DNA of 15,782 bases from an uncultured Succinivibrio sp. Lineage in GTDB: Bacteria > Pseudomonadota > Gammaproteobacteria > Enterobacterales > Succinivibrionaceae. The notes beneath the pieces are model-generated. The model did not search any database. It worked only from the letters and a program-made list of their open reading frames with translations, and was not told the DNA's origin. Shown piece by piece: positions 1-8,500 of the stretch. Location: contig CAAGAC010000128.1 in the NCBI GenBank assembly GCA_900767695.1, positions 1 to 15,782 of the forward strand, in the 5' to 3' direction. Every line of letters starts with the position of its first letter. Position 1 is the stretch's first letter. Position numbers and translations under genes: made by a program.

Positions 1-5
1 CTTTC

Positions 6-53
6 TTTTTGCAATTTCATTACCCCACTTCCCTGACCTTTACCTAATATTTA
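6..53 (+). promoter_or_regulatory. Two-box upstream element of gene A (putative promoter/operator)
   Basis: Box 1 is TTTTTGCAATTTCATT (6-21) and box 2 is TTTACCTAATATTTA (39-53), with 17 bases between them. The same pair, with the same 17-base gap, lies upstream of gene B: box 2 is identical over 15 bases and box 1 matches at 14 of 16, while no gap position matches. Box 2 contains TAATAT (45-50), a partial -10 hexamer that would leave a leader of about 75 nt. No good -35 lies at normal spacing, so box 1 may instead be an activator or repressor site. The conservation is seen directly; the function is inferred. Confidence 0.5.
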
Positions 54-117
54 GAAAATGGAGCGCGCATTCAGCCTCGCAAGCTGCCGTATCGCAGGAC
101 AGCCACGGACATGCGCC

Positions 118-122
118 GGAGG
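118..122 (+). promoter_or_regulatory. Ribosome binding site of gene A
   Basis: GGAGG lies 8 bases before the ATG at 131. This decides the start over the out-of-frame ATG at 127, four bases upstream. Confidence 0.8.
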
Positions 123-130
123 TTACATGC

Positions 131-3100
131 ATGTCCGGTTCAACCAGTATTCCGCCAGATGATCCATTGAGGAAGATCCTCAACGCCATGCCAGGGCCAG
201 TATTCGCCTACTACCCGGGCGAGGATCTGACCAGGCCCGTTTTCGTCAACCGCATGTACCTGGCAAAGATGGAGGCCAGGGACGAGGACGAGCTGGTCGC
301 TAAGTCGGGCGGCAGCTTCTGGAACTACATCCACCCCGACGACCGCGAGCGCGTCGCCAGGATCTGCTCGCAGATCACCGAGGATCCCGAGGGATCGGCA
401 AGCTTCGACTGCCGCGTGATCACTGTGAAGGGCAACGTGCGCCTGGTGCGCGTGCTCACCCGCGCGATGGCCGAGCCCGGCGGCAGGATCCTCTCGGTCA
501 ATTTCTGGCTCGACCTTGGCCGCGTGCTTCCGCAGAACCTCAATGCCGAGACCGATCCGCTGACCGGGCTTCTGCTCATGCACCCGTTCTTCGAGGCGAT
601 GGAGGCCAGGCGCAAGGAAAATCCCAAGGGGCTTGCCGTCCTCTACATCGACATCGTGAACTTCCGCTCGCTCAACCTGCGCTACGGCGTCTCCTCGGGA
701 GACGACTTCCTCGCGACCTTCGGGCGCAGCCTCCAGGACTGCTTCACCGACGGCATCGTCGCCCACTTCGACGCCGACCACTTCGCGGTGCTCGCCCCAG
801 CCGAGCGCATCGGGGAGCGCGCCTCCCAGGTGCGCGCGATCGCCCGCAAGTTCTCCCCGCGCACGATCGACGCGACCATCGGCGCCTGCATCTGGGACGA
901 TCCGTTCGCGGACGCCGAGGCAGCCTGCTCCCGCGCGAAGATAGCCGCCGACGACAACCGCCGCCGCGACAACACCTACTTCTCCGTGTTCACGCCCGAG
1001 ATGGGAAAGCGCCTGGAGGTCTCCGAGTACGTGGTCTCGAGCATCGACGAGGCTGTGGCAAGAGGCTGGATCAAGGTCTACTACCAGCCGATCATCCGCT
1101 CCATCACAGGCCAGCTCTGCGGCATGGAGGCCCTGGCCCGCTGGGACGATCCGGCGCGCGGCCTGCTCCCTCCAATCGACTTCATCGGCCCGCTTGAGGA
1201 CGCGCAGGCGATCTGGAAGCTCGACCTGTGCGTCGCGCGCCAGGTCATCGCGAACATCGCGGATCTCAGCCGCCAGGGCCTGCCCGAGATCCCGGTGTCA
1301 ATCAACCTCTCGCGCATGGACTTCCTCTACTGCGACATCTTCAAGGAGATAGAGTCGCTGGTGCACGAGATGGACGTGCCCAGGCGGATGATCCACATCG
1401 AGATCACCGAGAGCACCATGACCTCACGCGAGGACGCCGTGCTCAAGGCCATCGAGTCGTTCAGGACCGCAGGCTACGAGCTGTGGATGGACGACTTCGG
1501 CAGCGGCTACTCGACGCTGAACCTTTTAAAAGACTGCTCGTTCGACGTCCTCAAGCTCGACATGGCCTTCCTGCGCAGGGACACGGCCCGCTCGCGCTCG
1601 ATCATCTCCTCCGTCGTCGAGATGGACAAGCGAATCGGCAACCTCACGCTGGCAGAGGGCGTCGAGACTGCCGAGCAGGCCGAGTTCCTGCGCAACGCAG
1701 GCTGCGAGAAGATGCAGGGCTACTACTTCGGCAAGCCCCAGCCCTTCGAGGAGTCTCTCGTCTCCTGCATCCGCAAGGGGATCAGCGTCGAGGGCGCCAG
1801 GCGCAGGACCTACTACGACTCGATAGGCCAGGTGGACTTCATGAGCTCAACGGCGCTTGGCGTCGTGGAGCTCAAGTCGGGCAGGTTCGGCATGCTCTTC
1901 ATGAACGAGCCTTTCCGCCGCCAGGTGCGCGAGGACGGGCTGCCCGGCGCGGCCGACCTCGAGGCCGTGATAAACGATCGCTCGACCCCGCTTTGCCGCG
2001 ATCTGCTCAAGGCTGCCGATCTCGCGGTGCGCACCGGGCGCGGCGGCGAGGTGCTCGTGACCTACAACGGCTTCGAGCGCCTGATCCGCTACCGCCTCTT
2101 AAGCCGCTGCGGCGGCGACTCGCTCTTCGAGGTCACCATCTTCGACTGCCTGCAGGTGGGGCTTCAGGGCAGCGTCACGGCGCTCATAAACCTGCGCTAC
2201 TTCTACACCGATCTCTTCACGGTCGATCTCGACAGCATGGAGATTAAGAGCTGCCAGTACGGCGACGTCTCCGAGGACGTGCCGGGGCAGCCGATCCTGG
2301 ACAAGGACGGGGCGCAGTGCACCAGCCTGCCCGGGATCTTCCCGGCTGACCGCGCCCGCTACGCGTGCTTCATCGACCCGAAGACCCTCGTCGAGCGCCT
2401 CGATCACGCCGAGCACGGCGTGCTGCGCGGGATCTTCCGCACCAGGGATTCGGAAGGGCGCTACGTCTGGATGTCCCACCGCATGATCCGCATGCCCAAC
2501 ACCGCGTGCACCCTGGCCCTCTACGCCGTGCGCGTGATGGACGTGGGCACGGAGCAGGACGAGATGGCCATATTGAAGTCGGACGCCTATGGCGAGCTAA
2601 CTCCCTCGCCCACCTCCTCGAGCGACAACGGCGCGCTCTGGGAGAACCTGATGCTCTCAAGCCCCCTGCCCATCTTCTGGAAGGACAAGGATCGCCGCTT
2701 CCTCGGAGCAAGCCGCCGCTTCCTCGACTACTACGGCTTCAGCTCGCAGAAGGACATCATCGGCAAGACCGACGAGGAGATGCGCTGGCACCCAGCCAAC
2801 GGCCCCTACCACGACGACGAGGTGGAGATCCTGAGGACCGGCGAGATGCACGAGGGCGTGCCCGGCAAGTGCATCTCAAGGGGCACCTCCCACTCGATCC
2901 TCTCGACCAAGTGGCCGATGTACAGGAACGGCAAGGTCGCCGGCCTCATGGGTTACTTCCTCGACGAGCAGATGGTCTCTGAGTTTTCAGACAATGGGGC
3001 CAAGGGAGCGTCCAGGATCGATCCAGAGTCGGGCTTTGCCACGGTCGAGGCCTTCCTCGACGATCTTGCGCGCTACGAGGCCGATGTCCGCCTGAGCCGC

Positions 3101-4387
3101 AGGCAGTTTGGAATAATCATCATCACCGTGCCCGAGCTCGAGCGCATCTGCACGAGATTCGGCCGCGATGCCATGGTCGCCGCGCTCAGGGAGTGCGCCG
3201 GCGCCATCAGGCGCGAGGCCGGATTCGCCGCAGCCTGCACGCGCGTGGGTCCTGATCAGTTTGCCGTGATCACCGAGGTCTCCTCGCGCGGCGCCCTCTC
3301 GGGCATCGCCCAGCACATAAGTAACGCCATCGGCGCCATCCGCAGCGCCGGCGGAGCCGACTGCACGCTCTTTGCCAAGGTTACCGAGATCCCGCCCGGG
3401 AAGTCCTCGGAGTTCCGCGAGAGGCTCGTGCGCTCGGTCATCGAGATGGCCGCCGATCCGTTAAATTCAGGCACCACCTCCTTCTCGGGCAACCGCGTGG
3501 TCAACGCGGTCTTGGACGAGATCCCCATAGGCTGCTGCGTGATCGGCTCGAGCTTCCAGGTGCGCTTCGTGAACCGCGAGGCCTGCCATGTGCTCGGCTA
3601 TGACTCGGGCGAGCTGCTCGGCCGCAGGATCAACGACGCTCCGGTGGGCTGCACCTTTGCAAACGGCTCCTCCATCACCTCGGACAAGAGCCCCGTCATG
3701 GCGGCGCTCTCAAACGGCACCGTGCAGTCGGCCGAGGTCTCCATGAAGGCGAGGGACGGCAGCGACGTGCTCGCGCGCGTCACCCTGGTGCCCGTGAAGG
3801 ACGCCTCAGGCGAGTCCACCGAGACCGCCGCTTTCTTCATGCCGCTTGCAGACCGCAGGTACAACCGCGCGCTGGTGCGCGCGATCTACGAGGTCGCGAC
3901 GCGCGATCCGGCAACCGGCCTGCCCGGGCGCAAGTTCATGGAGAGCTGCCTTGACGAGGCGCTGGAGTCCTTCAGGCGCACCGGCCATCCCTTCGCCGTG
4001 CTCCTCCTCGACATCGAGGGCCTGCACTCGGTCAACAGCCAGTACGGCCACTCCAAGGGCGACGTCGTGCTGCGCGCCGTGGGCGCCATGCTGCGCCGCT
4101 ACGGCCGCAAGAGCGATCAGTTCTGCCGCTGGGGCGGGGACGAGTTCGTGGGGCTCTTGCAGATCAAGTCCCCCGAGGGCGCCCGCGAGGCTGCCAGGCG
4201 CTTCATGAAGCTTGCAGGAAGCTGCCATGCCGAGGCCGAGGGGGTGGACATCCCCTACCGCGCCGCCATCGGCATCGCCCTCTCCCGCGACGGCGACACC
4301 GCAGTCTCCATGATCGAGCGCGCCGACCGCTGCATGTACGAAGCGCTAACGCTCGGCAAGGACTACATAAAGACCGACTTCGGCTGA
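131..4387 (+). CDS. Gene A: multi-PAS bifunctional c-di-GMP synthase/phosphodiesterase (PAS-GGDEF*-EAL-PAS3-GGDEF*-PAS-GGDEF)
   Basis: This 1418-aa protein is predicted to make and break c-di-GMP. It has no signal peptide or clear membrane helix, so it is probably cytosolic. Domains by residue: PAS about 10-130; degenerate GGDEF 140-290 with DADHF (214-218); EAL 300-550; PAS-like 560-675 and 680-806; PAS_4-like 836-950; degenerate GGDEF 963-1090 with GPDQF (1040-1044); PAS 1120-1240; GGDEF 1255-1415. The EAL domain keeps E333-A-L, N392, E424, DD 454-455, K475, E509/E512 and Q529, which are the metal and catalytic positions of active phosphodiesterases. The last GGDEF is canonical (1335-1339), with RKSD (1326-1329) five residues before it, the classic product-inhibition site. 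EAL usually lies C-terminal to GGDEF; here an active-looking GGDEF follows it. Two similar genes follow. In the last PAS, two of the three cysteine positions conserved in B and C are lost (I1167, S1187). Family assignment is secure; which activity dominates is unknown. Confidence 0.93.
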   Translation: MSGSTSIPPDDPLRKILNAMPGPVFAYYPGEDLTRPVFVNRMYLAKMEARDEDELVAKSGGSFWNYIHPDDRERVARICSQITEDPEGSASFDCRVITVKGNVRLVRVLTRAMAEPGGRILSVNFWLDLGRVLPQNLNAETDPLTGLLLMHPFFEAMEARRKENPKGLAVLYIDIVNFRSLNLRYGVSSGDDFLATFGRSLQDCFTDGIVAHFDADHFAVLAPAERIGERASQVRAIARKFSPRTIDATIGACIWDDPFADAEAACSRAKIAADDNRRRDNTYFSVFTPEMGKRLEVSEYVVSSIDEAVARGWIKVYYQPIIRSITGQLCGMEALARWDDPARGLLPPIDFIGPLEDAQAIWKLDLCVARQVIANIADLSRQGLPEIPVSINLSRMDFLYCDIFKEIESLVHEMDVPRRMIHIEITESTMTSREDAVLKAIESFRTAGYELWMDDFGSGYSTLNLLKDCSFDVLKLDMAFLRRDTARSRSIISSVVEMDKRIGNLTLAEGVETAEQAEFLRNAGCEKMQGYYFGKPQPFEESLVSCIRKGISVEGARRRTYYDSIGQVDFMSSTALGVVELKSGRFGMLFMNEPFRRQVREDGLPGAADLEAVINDRSTPLCRDLLKAADLAVRTGRGGEVLVTYNGFERLIRYRLLSRCGGDSLFEVTIFDCLQVGLQGSVTALINLRYFYTDLFTVDLDSMEIKSCQYGDVSEDVPGQPILDKDGAQCTSLPGIFPADRARYACFIDPKTLVERLDHAEHGVLRGIFRTRDSEGRYVWMSHRMIRMPNTACTLALYAVRVMDVGTEQDEMAILKSDAYGELTPSPTSSSDNGALWENLMLSSPLPIFWKDKDRRFLGASRRFLDYYGFSSQKDIIGKTDEEMRWHPANGPYHDDEVEILRTGEMHEGVPGKCISRGTSHSILSTKWPMYRNGKVAGLMGYFLDEQMVSEFSDNGAKGASRIDPESGFATVEAFLDDLARYEADVRLSRRQFGIIIITVPELERICTRFGRDAMVAALRECAGAIRREAGFAAACTRVGPDQFAVITEVSSRGALSGIAQHISNAIGAIRSAGGADCTLFAKVTEIPPGKSSEFRERLVRSVIEMAADPLNSGTTSFSGNRVVNAVLDEIPIGCCVIGSSFQVRFVNREACHVLGYDSGELLGRRINDAPVGCTFANGSSITSDKSPVMAALSNGTVQSAEVSMKARDGSDVLARVTLVPVKDASGESTETAAFFMPLADRRYNRALVRAIYEVATRDPATGLPGRKFMESCLDEALESFRRTGHPFAVLLLDIEGLHSVNSQYGHSKGDVVLRAVGAMLRRYGRKSDQFCRWGGDEFVGLLQIKSPEGAREAARRFMKLAGSCHAEAEGVDIPYRAAIGIALSRDGDTAVSMIERADRCMYEALTLGKDYIKTDFG

Positions 4388-4396
4388 TGAGCCCCG

Positions 4397-4437
4397 GTGA
4401 AAGCTGGAGGCCGGGCCGCCCGGCCTTCAGCTTTCAC
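4397..4437 (+). terminator. Hairpin after gene A
   Basis: A near-perfect inverted repeat starts 10 bases after the stop codon. Arms 4397-4415 and 4419-4437 form a 19-bp stem with one G-U pair (4407/4427) and a 3-nt loop. No T-tract follows, so it may be a non-canonical terminator or a 3' end stabiliser. Confidence 0.65.
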
Positions 4438-4623
4438 TCTCCTCCTGGAAGATCCTTGTCTTCCGCTCCAACCATTCACCCTTCATCGCGTTGGCGCTTT
4501 TCTCAATCCACCATTCCATCCTTCTGGATCCGAGTTCGTTTTTTTTTTAAATAAAAGGGCTTTTCTTCCAATGGGTTGGACAGTCTGCGCCACAATGTGA
4601 TCAAGATCGCCCATGGGGGAGGA

Positions 4624-4671
4624 TTTTTGCCAATTCATTGGAAACGCCTGTCTGTTTTTACCTAATATTTA
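4624..4671 (+). promoter_or_regulatory. Two-box upstream element of gene B
   Basis: TTTTTGCCAATTCATT (4624-4639), a 17-base gap, then TTTACCTAATATTTA (4657-4671). The boxes match those of gene A while the 17-base gap shares no position with it, which points to a bound protein or promoter rather than to leftover duplicated sequence. TAATAT (4663-4668) could be a -10, giving a leader of roughly 105 nt. Confidence 0.5.
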
Positions 4672-4720
4672 AAAGAACAGACAGTTCGGCGCCACTGCGC
4701 GGCTTGAGAGAACTGGGCAT

Positions 4721-4742
4721 GCGCCTGCTTGCATGCAGGCGC
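4721..4742 (+). other. Leader hairpin of gene B
   Basis: GCGCCTGC and GCAGGCGC form a perfect 8-bp stem around a 6-nt loop, 39 bases before the proposed ATG. If transcription starts at the two-box element, this lies in the 5' UTR and could affect translation or mRNA stability. Confidence 0.4.
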
Positions 4743-4781
4743 GGACCCTGCGCGCGGCGCCAAGGAACCCCCATTGCTGGC

Positions 4782-5510
4782 ATGACAACAAGAACAACAA
4801 GCAAGGCCCTGAGGGACGTGCTAAACGCCCTCGCCGGCGCCGTGATCGCCTTCCGTCCAGGAAAGGACGGCGACACGCCGGTATTCTTCAACCAGGAGCT
4901 AATCTCCAAGATGGAGGCCCGCGACGAGGCCTCCCTTCTTGCCGCTGCCAAAGGCGACTTCTGGAACTTCGTGCACCCAGACGATCGGGATCGCATCACC
5001 AGGATCTGCTCGGAGGCCGGGCAGCGCAGCGGCGGGAGCGCGAGCTTCGACTGCCGCATCGTGTCCGCCAAGGGCAGCCTGAGGCTGGCAAGAGTGCTCG
5101 TGCGCACGAGGCAGATCCAGGGCGAGAGGCCGCTTTGCGTGAGCTTCTGGCTCGACCTTGGCCGCCTGCCCTCCCTTGACTCAGACGCGAGCATGGATCC
5201 GCTCACCGGGATGCTCTCGATGCGCGCCTTCTTCGAGGTCATGGAGGAGCGCCGCAGGATTGAGCCCAGGGGCCTTGCCGTCCTCTACATAGACGTGCTG
5301 AACTTCCGCTCGGTGAACCTGCGCTACGGCCTCTCCTCGGGCGACGAATTCATCTGCTCGCTCGGGCGCAGCCTGCAGGAGGGCTTTACCGACGGCATCG
5401 CCGCGCACTTCGACGCCGACCACTTCGCCGTGCTCGCGCCATCAGAGCGCCTTGAGGAGCGCGCGGGGCAGGTCCGAGCGATCGTGCGCAAGTACGCCCA
5501 GCGCCATTGA
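4782..5510 (+). CDS. Gene B, N-terminal part: PAS and degenerate GGDEF, cut by a frameshift
   Basis: This is the 5' part of the second paralogue (242 codons, then TGA at 5508). The ATG at 4782 was chosen because its protein aligns from the first residues with genes A and C. An upstream TTG (4638) in the same frame lies inside the conserved two-box element and is unlikely. The ribosome site is weak: AAGGA sits about 15 bases away, unlike the good sites of A and C. It encodes a PAS domain (about 10-125) and most of a degenerate GGDEF (137-239, DADHF at 211-215). Similarity to the paralogues runs to residue 239 (codon at 5496) and resumes in another frame at 5500. If only this piece were made it would have no catalytic domain. 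Confidence 0.8.
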   Translation: MTTRTTSKALRDVLNALAGAVIAFRPGKDGDTPVFFNQELISKMEARDEASLLAAAKGDFWNFVHPDDRDRITRICSEAGQRSGGSASFDCRIVSAKGSLRLARVLVRTRQIQGERPLCVSFWLDLGRLPSLDSDASMDPLTGMLSMRAFFEVMEERRRIEPRGLAVLYIDVLNFRSVNLRYGLSSGDEFICSLGRSLQEGFTDGIAAHFDADHFAVLAPSERLEERAGQVRAIVRKYAQRH

Positions 5511-8500
5511 CGCCAGCGTCGGCGCCTGCATTCTCGACGATCCATTCGCCGATGCCGAGACCTCCTGCAACCGCGCGAAGATAGCCTCCGACTACAACCG
5601 CAGGCACGACGGCATGTACTTCTCCGTGTTCACGCCGCAGATGGAGAAGGAGCTTGAGATCTCCGAGTACGTGGCATCGAGCATCGACGAGGCAGTTTCG
5701 CGCGGCTGGATCAAGGTCTACTACCAGCCGATCATCCGCGCCCTCACCGGGCAGATCTGCTCGATGGAGGCGCTGGCGCGCTGGGACGATCCGGTCCGCG
5801 GGCTGCTGCCGCCGTCGCAGTTCATAGGGCCGCTCGAGGACGCCAGGCTCATCTGGAAGCTCGACCTCTGCGTCATCCGCCAGGCCGCGGCCAACATCGC
5901 CCTGCGCGAGCGCCAGGGCCTTCCCGAGATCCCCGTGTCGCTGAACCTCTCGCGCATGGACTTCATCGCCTGCGACATCTTCAGGGAGATAGAGGATCTG
6001 GCGCGGCAGCTCGACATCCCCAGGCGCATGCTCCGCATCGAGATCACCGAGCGCGTGATGACCTCGCGCGAGGGGCCGGTGCTCAAGGCCATCGAGTCCT
6101 TCCGTAAGGCAGGCTACGAGCTGTGGATGGACGACTTCGGAAGCGGCTACTCGACGCTCAACCTCCTAAAGGACATCTCCTTTGACGTCCTCAAGCTCGA
6201 CAAGGCCTTCCTGCGCATCGCCTCCCCGCGCTCGCGGGCCATCATCTCCTCGCTCGTCACCATGGACAAGCGCATCGGAAACCTCACGCTCGCCGAGGGC
6301 GTCGAGACCGCCGAGCAGGCCGAGTTCCTGCGCAGCGCAGGCTGCGGCATGCTCCAGGGCTACTTCTATGGAAAGCCCCAGCCTTTCGACGAGGCGCTGG
6401 CCTCGTGCATAAGAAGCGGCATCAGCGTCGAGGGGGCAAGGCGCAAGGCCTACTACGACGCCCTTGGCGGCGTCGACTTTTCAAAGGGGATCGCCTTTGC
6501 CATAGTCGAGCTCAAGGCAGGCGCCGACTTCCGCATCCTCTTCATGAACGGCCATGGCCTCAGGCAGGCAAGGCTCGACGGGTTCCCCGGGATCGCCGCG
6601 ATGGAGGCCGCTGCCAACGACCGCTCCTCGGCGCTGTACCGCGATCTTAAAAAGGCCGCCGTGGCGGCCAGGCGCTCCGGCAGGAAGGGCGAGCTTGTTG
6701 CGGAGTTCCAGGGCACGAGGAGGCTTCTGCGCTACAAGCTCATAAGCCGCTGCGGGGACGATCTGCTCTTCGAGGTGGACATCCACGACGCCTCAAGGCT
6801 GGGTGCGAGCAGCATGTCGCCGCTTCTGTGCCTGCGCAGCTTCTACGTCGGCCTCTACTCCATCGACCTCTCTTCCTTCACCATCGCAAGCTGCCAGTAC
6901 GCCGACGCGACGGACGAGGCCCAGGTCTCGGTTGCGCTCGGCTTCGAGGACGGCACGGGCAAGGGCCTTCTGCCCGAGATCTTCCCCATAGACCGCAAGC
7001 GCTTCGTCAGCTTCATCGATCCTCAGACCATGCCATGGCGGCTTGACTGCTCGAAGACTGGCATGCTGCGCGGGATCTTCCGCACCAGGGACGGCGCCGG
7101 GCGCTTCTCGTGGATGTCCCACCGCATCATGCGCGTCAATGGGGCGCCTGGCGACCGCGTGATCTACGGCATAAGGCTCATGGACGTCGGCACGACCAAG
7201 GACGAGATAGAGCTCCTGTGCTCGGACGCCTACGGGCAGCTCACCGAGCGCGCGCAGGCCTCGGGCGACAAGGCCGCGCTCTGGGAGAACCTGCTGCTCT
7301 CAAGCCCACTGCCCATCTTCTGGAAGGACAAGGATCGGCGCTTCCTTGGCGCGAGCCGGCGCTTTCTTGACTACTTCGGCTTCAGCTCGCAGAGCGAGAT
7401 CGTCGGCAGGACCGACGATGACATGCGCTGGCATCCGGGCAACGGCCCTTACCGCAGCGACGAGGAGGAGATCCTGAGGACCGGGGATATGCACGTGGGC
7501 GTGCCCGGCAAGTGCATAGCCCGAGGGATCTCGCACAGCATCCTCGCGACCAAGTGGCCTACCTACCGCAACGGCAAGGTGAGCGGACTGATGGGCTACT
7601 TCCTCGACGAGGACATGGTCTCCTACTTCGCGGCCGGCGGCAAGGCCTCATCTGCCAAGCTCGACCCTGAAACCGGGCTGCCGATGGTCGAGTCCTTCCT
7701 GGACGATCTGGCGCGCTACGAGGACGACTGCCGCCTCCACGGCCGCAAGTTCGGGATAGTCATCGTCCAAGTCTCCGAGTTCAAGCGGATCCACTCATGC
7801 CTCGGCCCCGAGGCGATGCTTGCGGCCGTGAGGGAGTGCGCCGCGGCCATAAGGCGCGGGGCAGGATCCGCCGCATCGTGCTCGCGCCTTGGAACCGGCC
7901 GCTTTGCGGTCATAGCAGAGTGCGCCAATGATGGCGGCGCGGCCCTGATCGCAGAGCGCATCCAGTCGGAAGTCAGCGCCATATGCAAGGCCGGAGGCGC
8001 CGACACCACGCTCTTTGCCAAGTGCATCGTGATCCCGCCTGGCAGGTCCGAGACCTTCAGGCGCAGGATCCTCGAGTCGGTGGTGGACACCGCCTCCGAT
8101 CCCGGGAGCGCCCCGCCAGAGGCCTTCGCTGACAGCCGCATCATGCGGGCGCTGATGGACGACATTCCGGTTGGGTGCATGATCATCCGCCCCGACCGCA
8201 CGGTGATCTTCTGGAACCGCGAGGCCCAGAGGCTGCTTGGCTACAGTCCCGAGGAGATGATCGGGCGCAAGTGCAGCCAGATGCCATTTGGCTGCGCCAT
8301 TGCAAACGGCGCCGCGATCCAATCGGAAAGCTGCCCGGCGCTGTGCGCCTTCAGCTCGGGAAGGCCGCGCACGGTCGAGATTTTCCTGAAGTCAAGGGAC
8401 GGGCAGGAAGTGCTCGTGCGCAGCACCCTGGTGCCGGTCAAGGATCCCGGAGGCGGCAAGCCCGAGATAGCGGCGTTCTTCACGGCCCTTGCCGACAGGC

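Larger units (their letters stand above)
4438..4781 (+). other. Intergenic region A-B
   Basis: I see no credible gene here. It holds a run of ten T (4539-4548), a weak inverted repeat AAAAG/CTTTT (4553-4564), the two-box element of gene B, and an 8-bp leader hairpin. The open frame at 4397-4600 begins in the gene A hairpin and is not believable. Confidence 0.6.

Noticed and set aside
54..130. c-di-GMP riboswitch in the leader of gene A, or in those of B and C
   Set aside because: I looked for the conserved c-di-GMP-I core (GCAAA/CGCAAAG-type elements and the GNRA-loop hairpin) and did not find it in any of the three leaders.
1228..2247. Long overlapping open frames inside genes A, B and C on both strands
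   Set aside because: High-GC coding sequence commonly leaves long shadow frames. Their translations are rich in Arg/Ala/Gly/Pro, and the real frame carries all domain motifs.
4397..4600. 67-codon + strand frame after gene A
   Set aside because: It begins inside the 3' hairpin of gene A, has low-complexity translation and no ribosome site.
4638..4781. N-terminal extension of gene B from a TTG at 4638
   Set aside because: The TTG lies in the conserved two-box element, the extra 48 residues have no counterpart in gene A, and no ribosome site precedes it.
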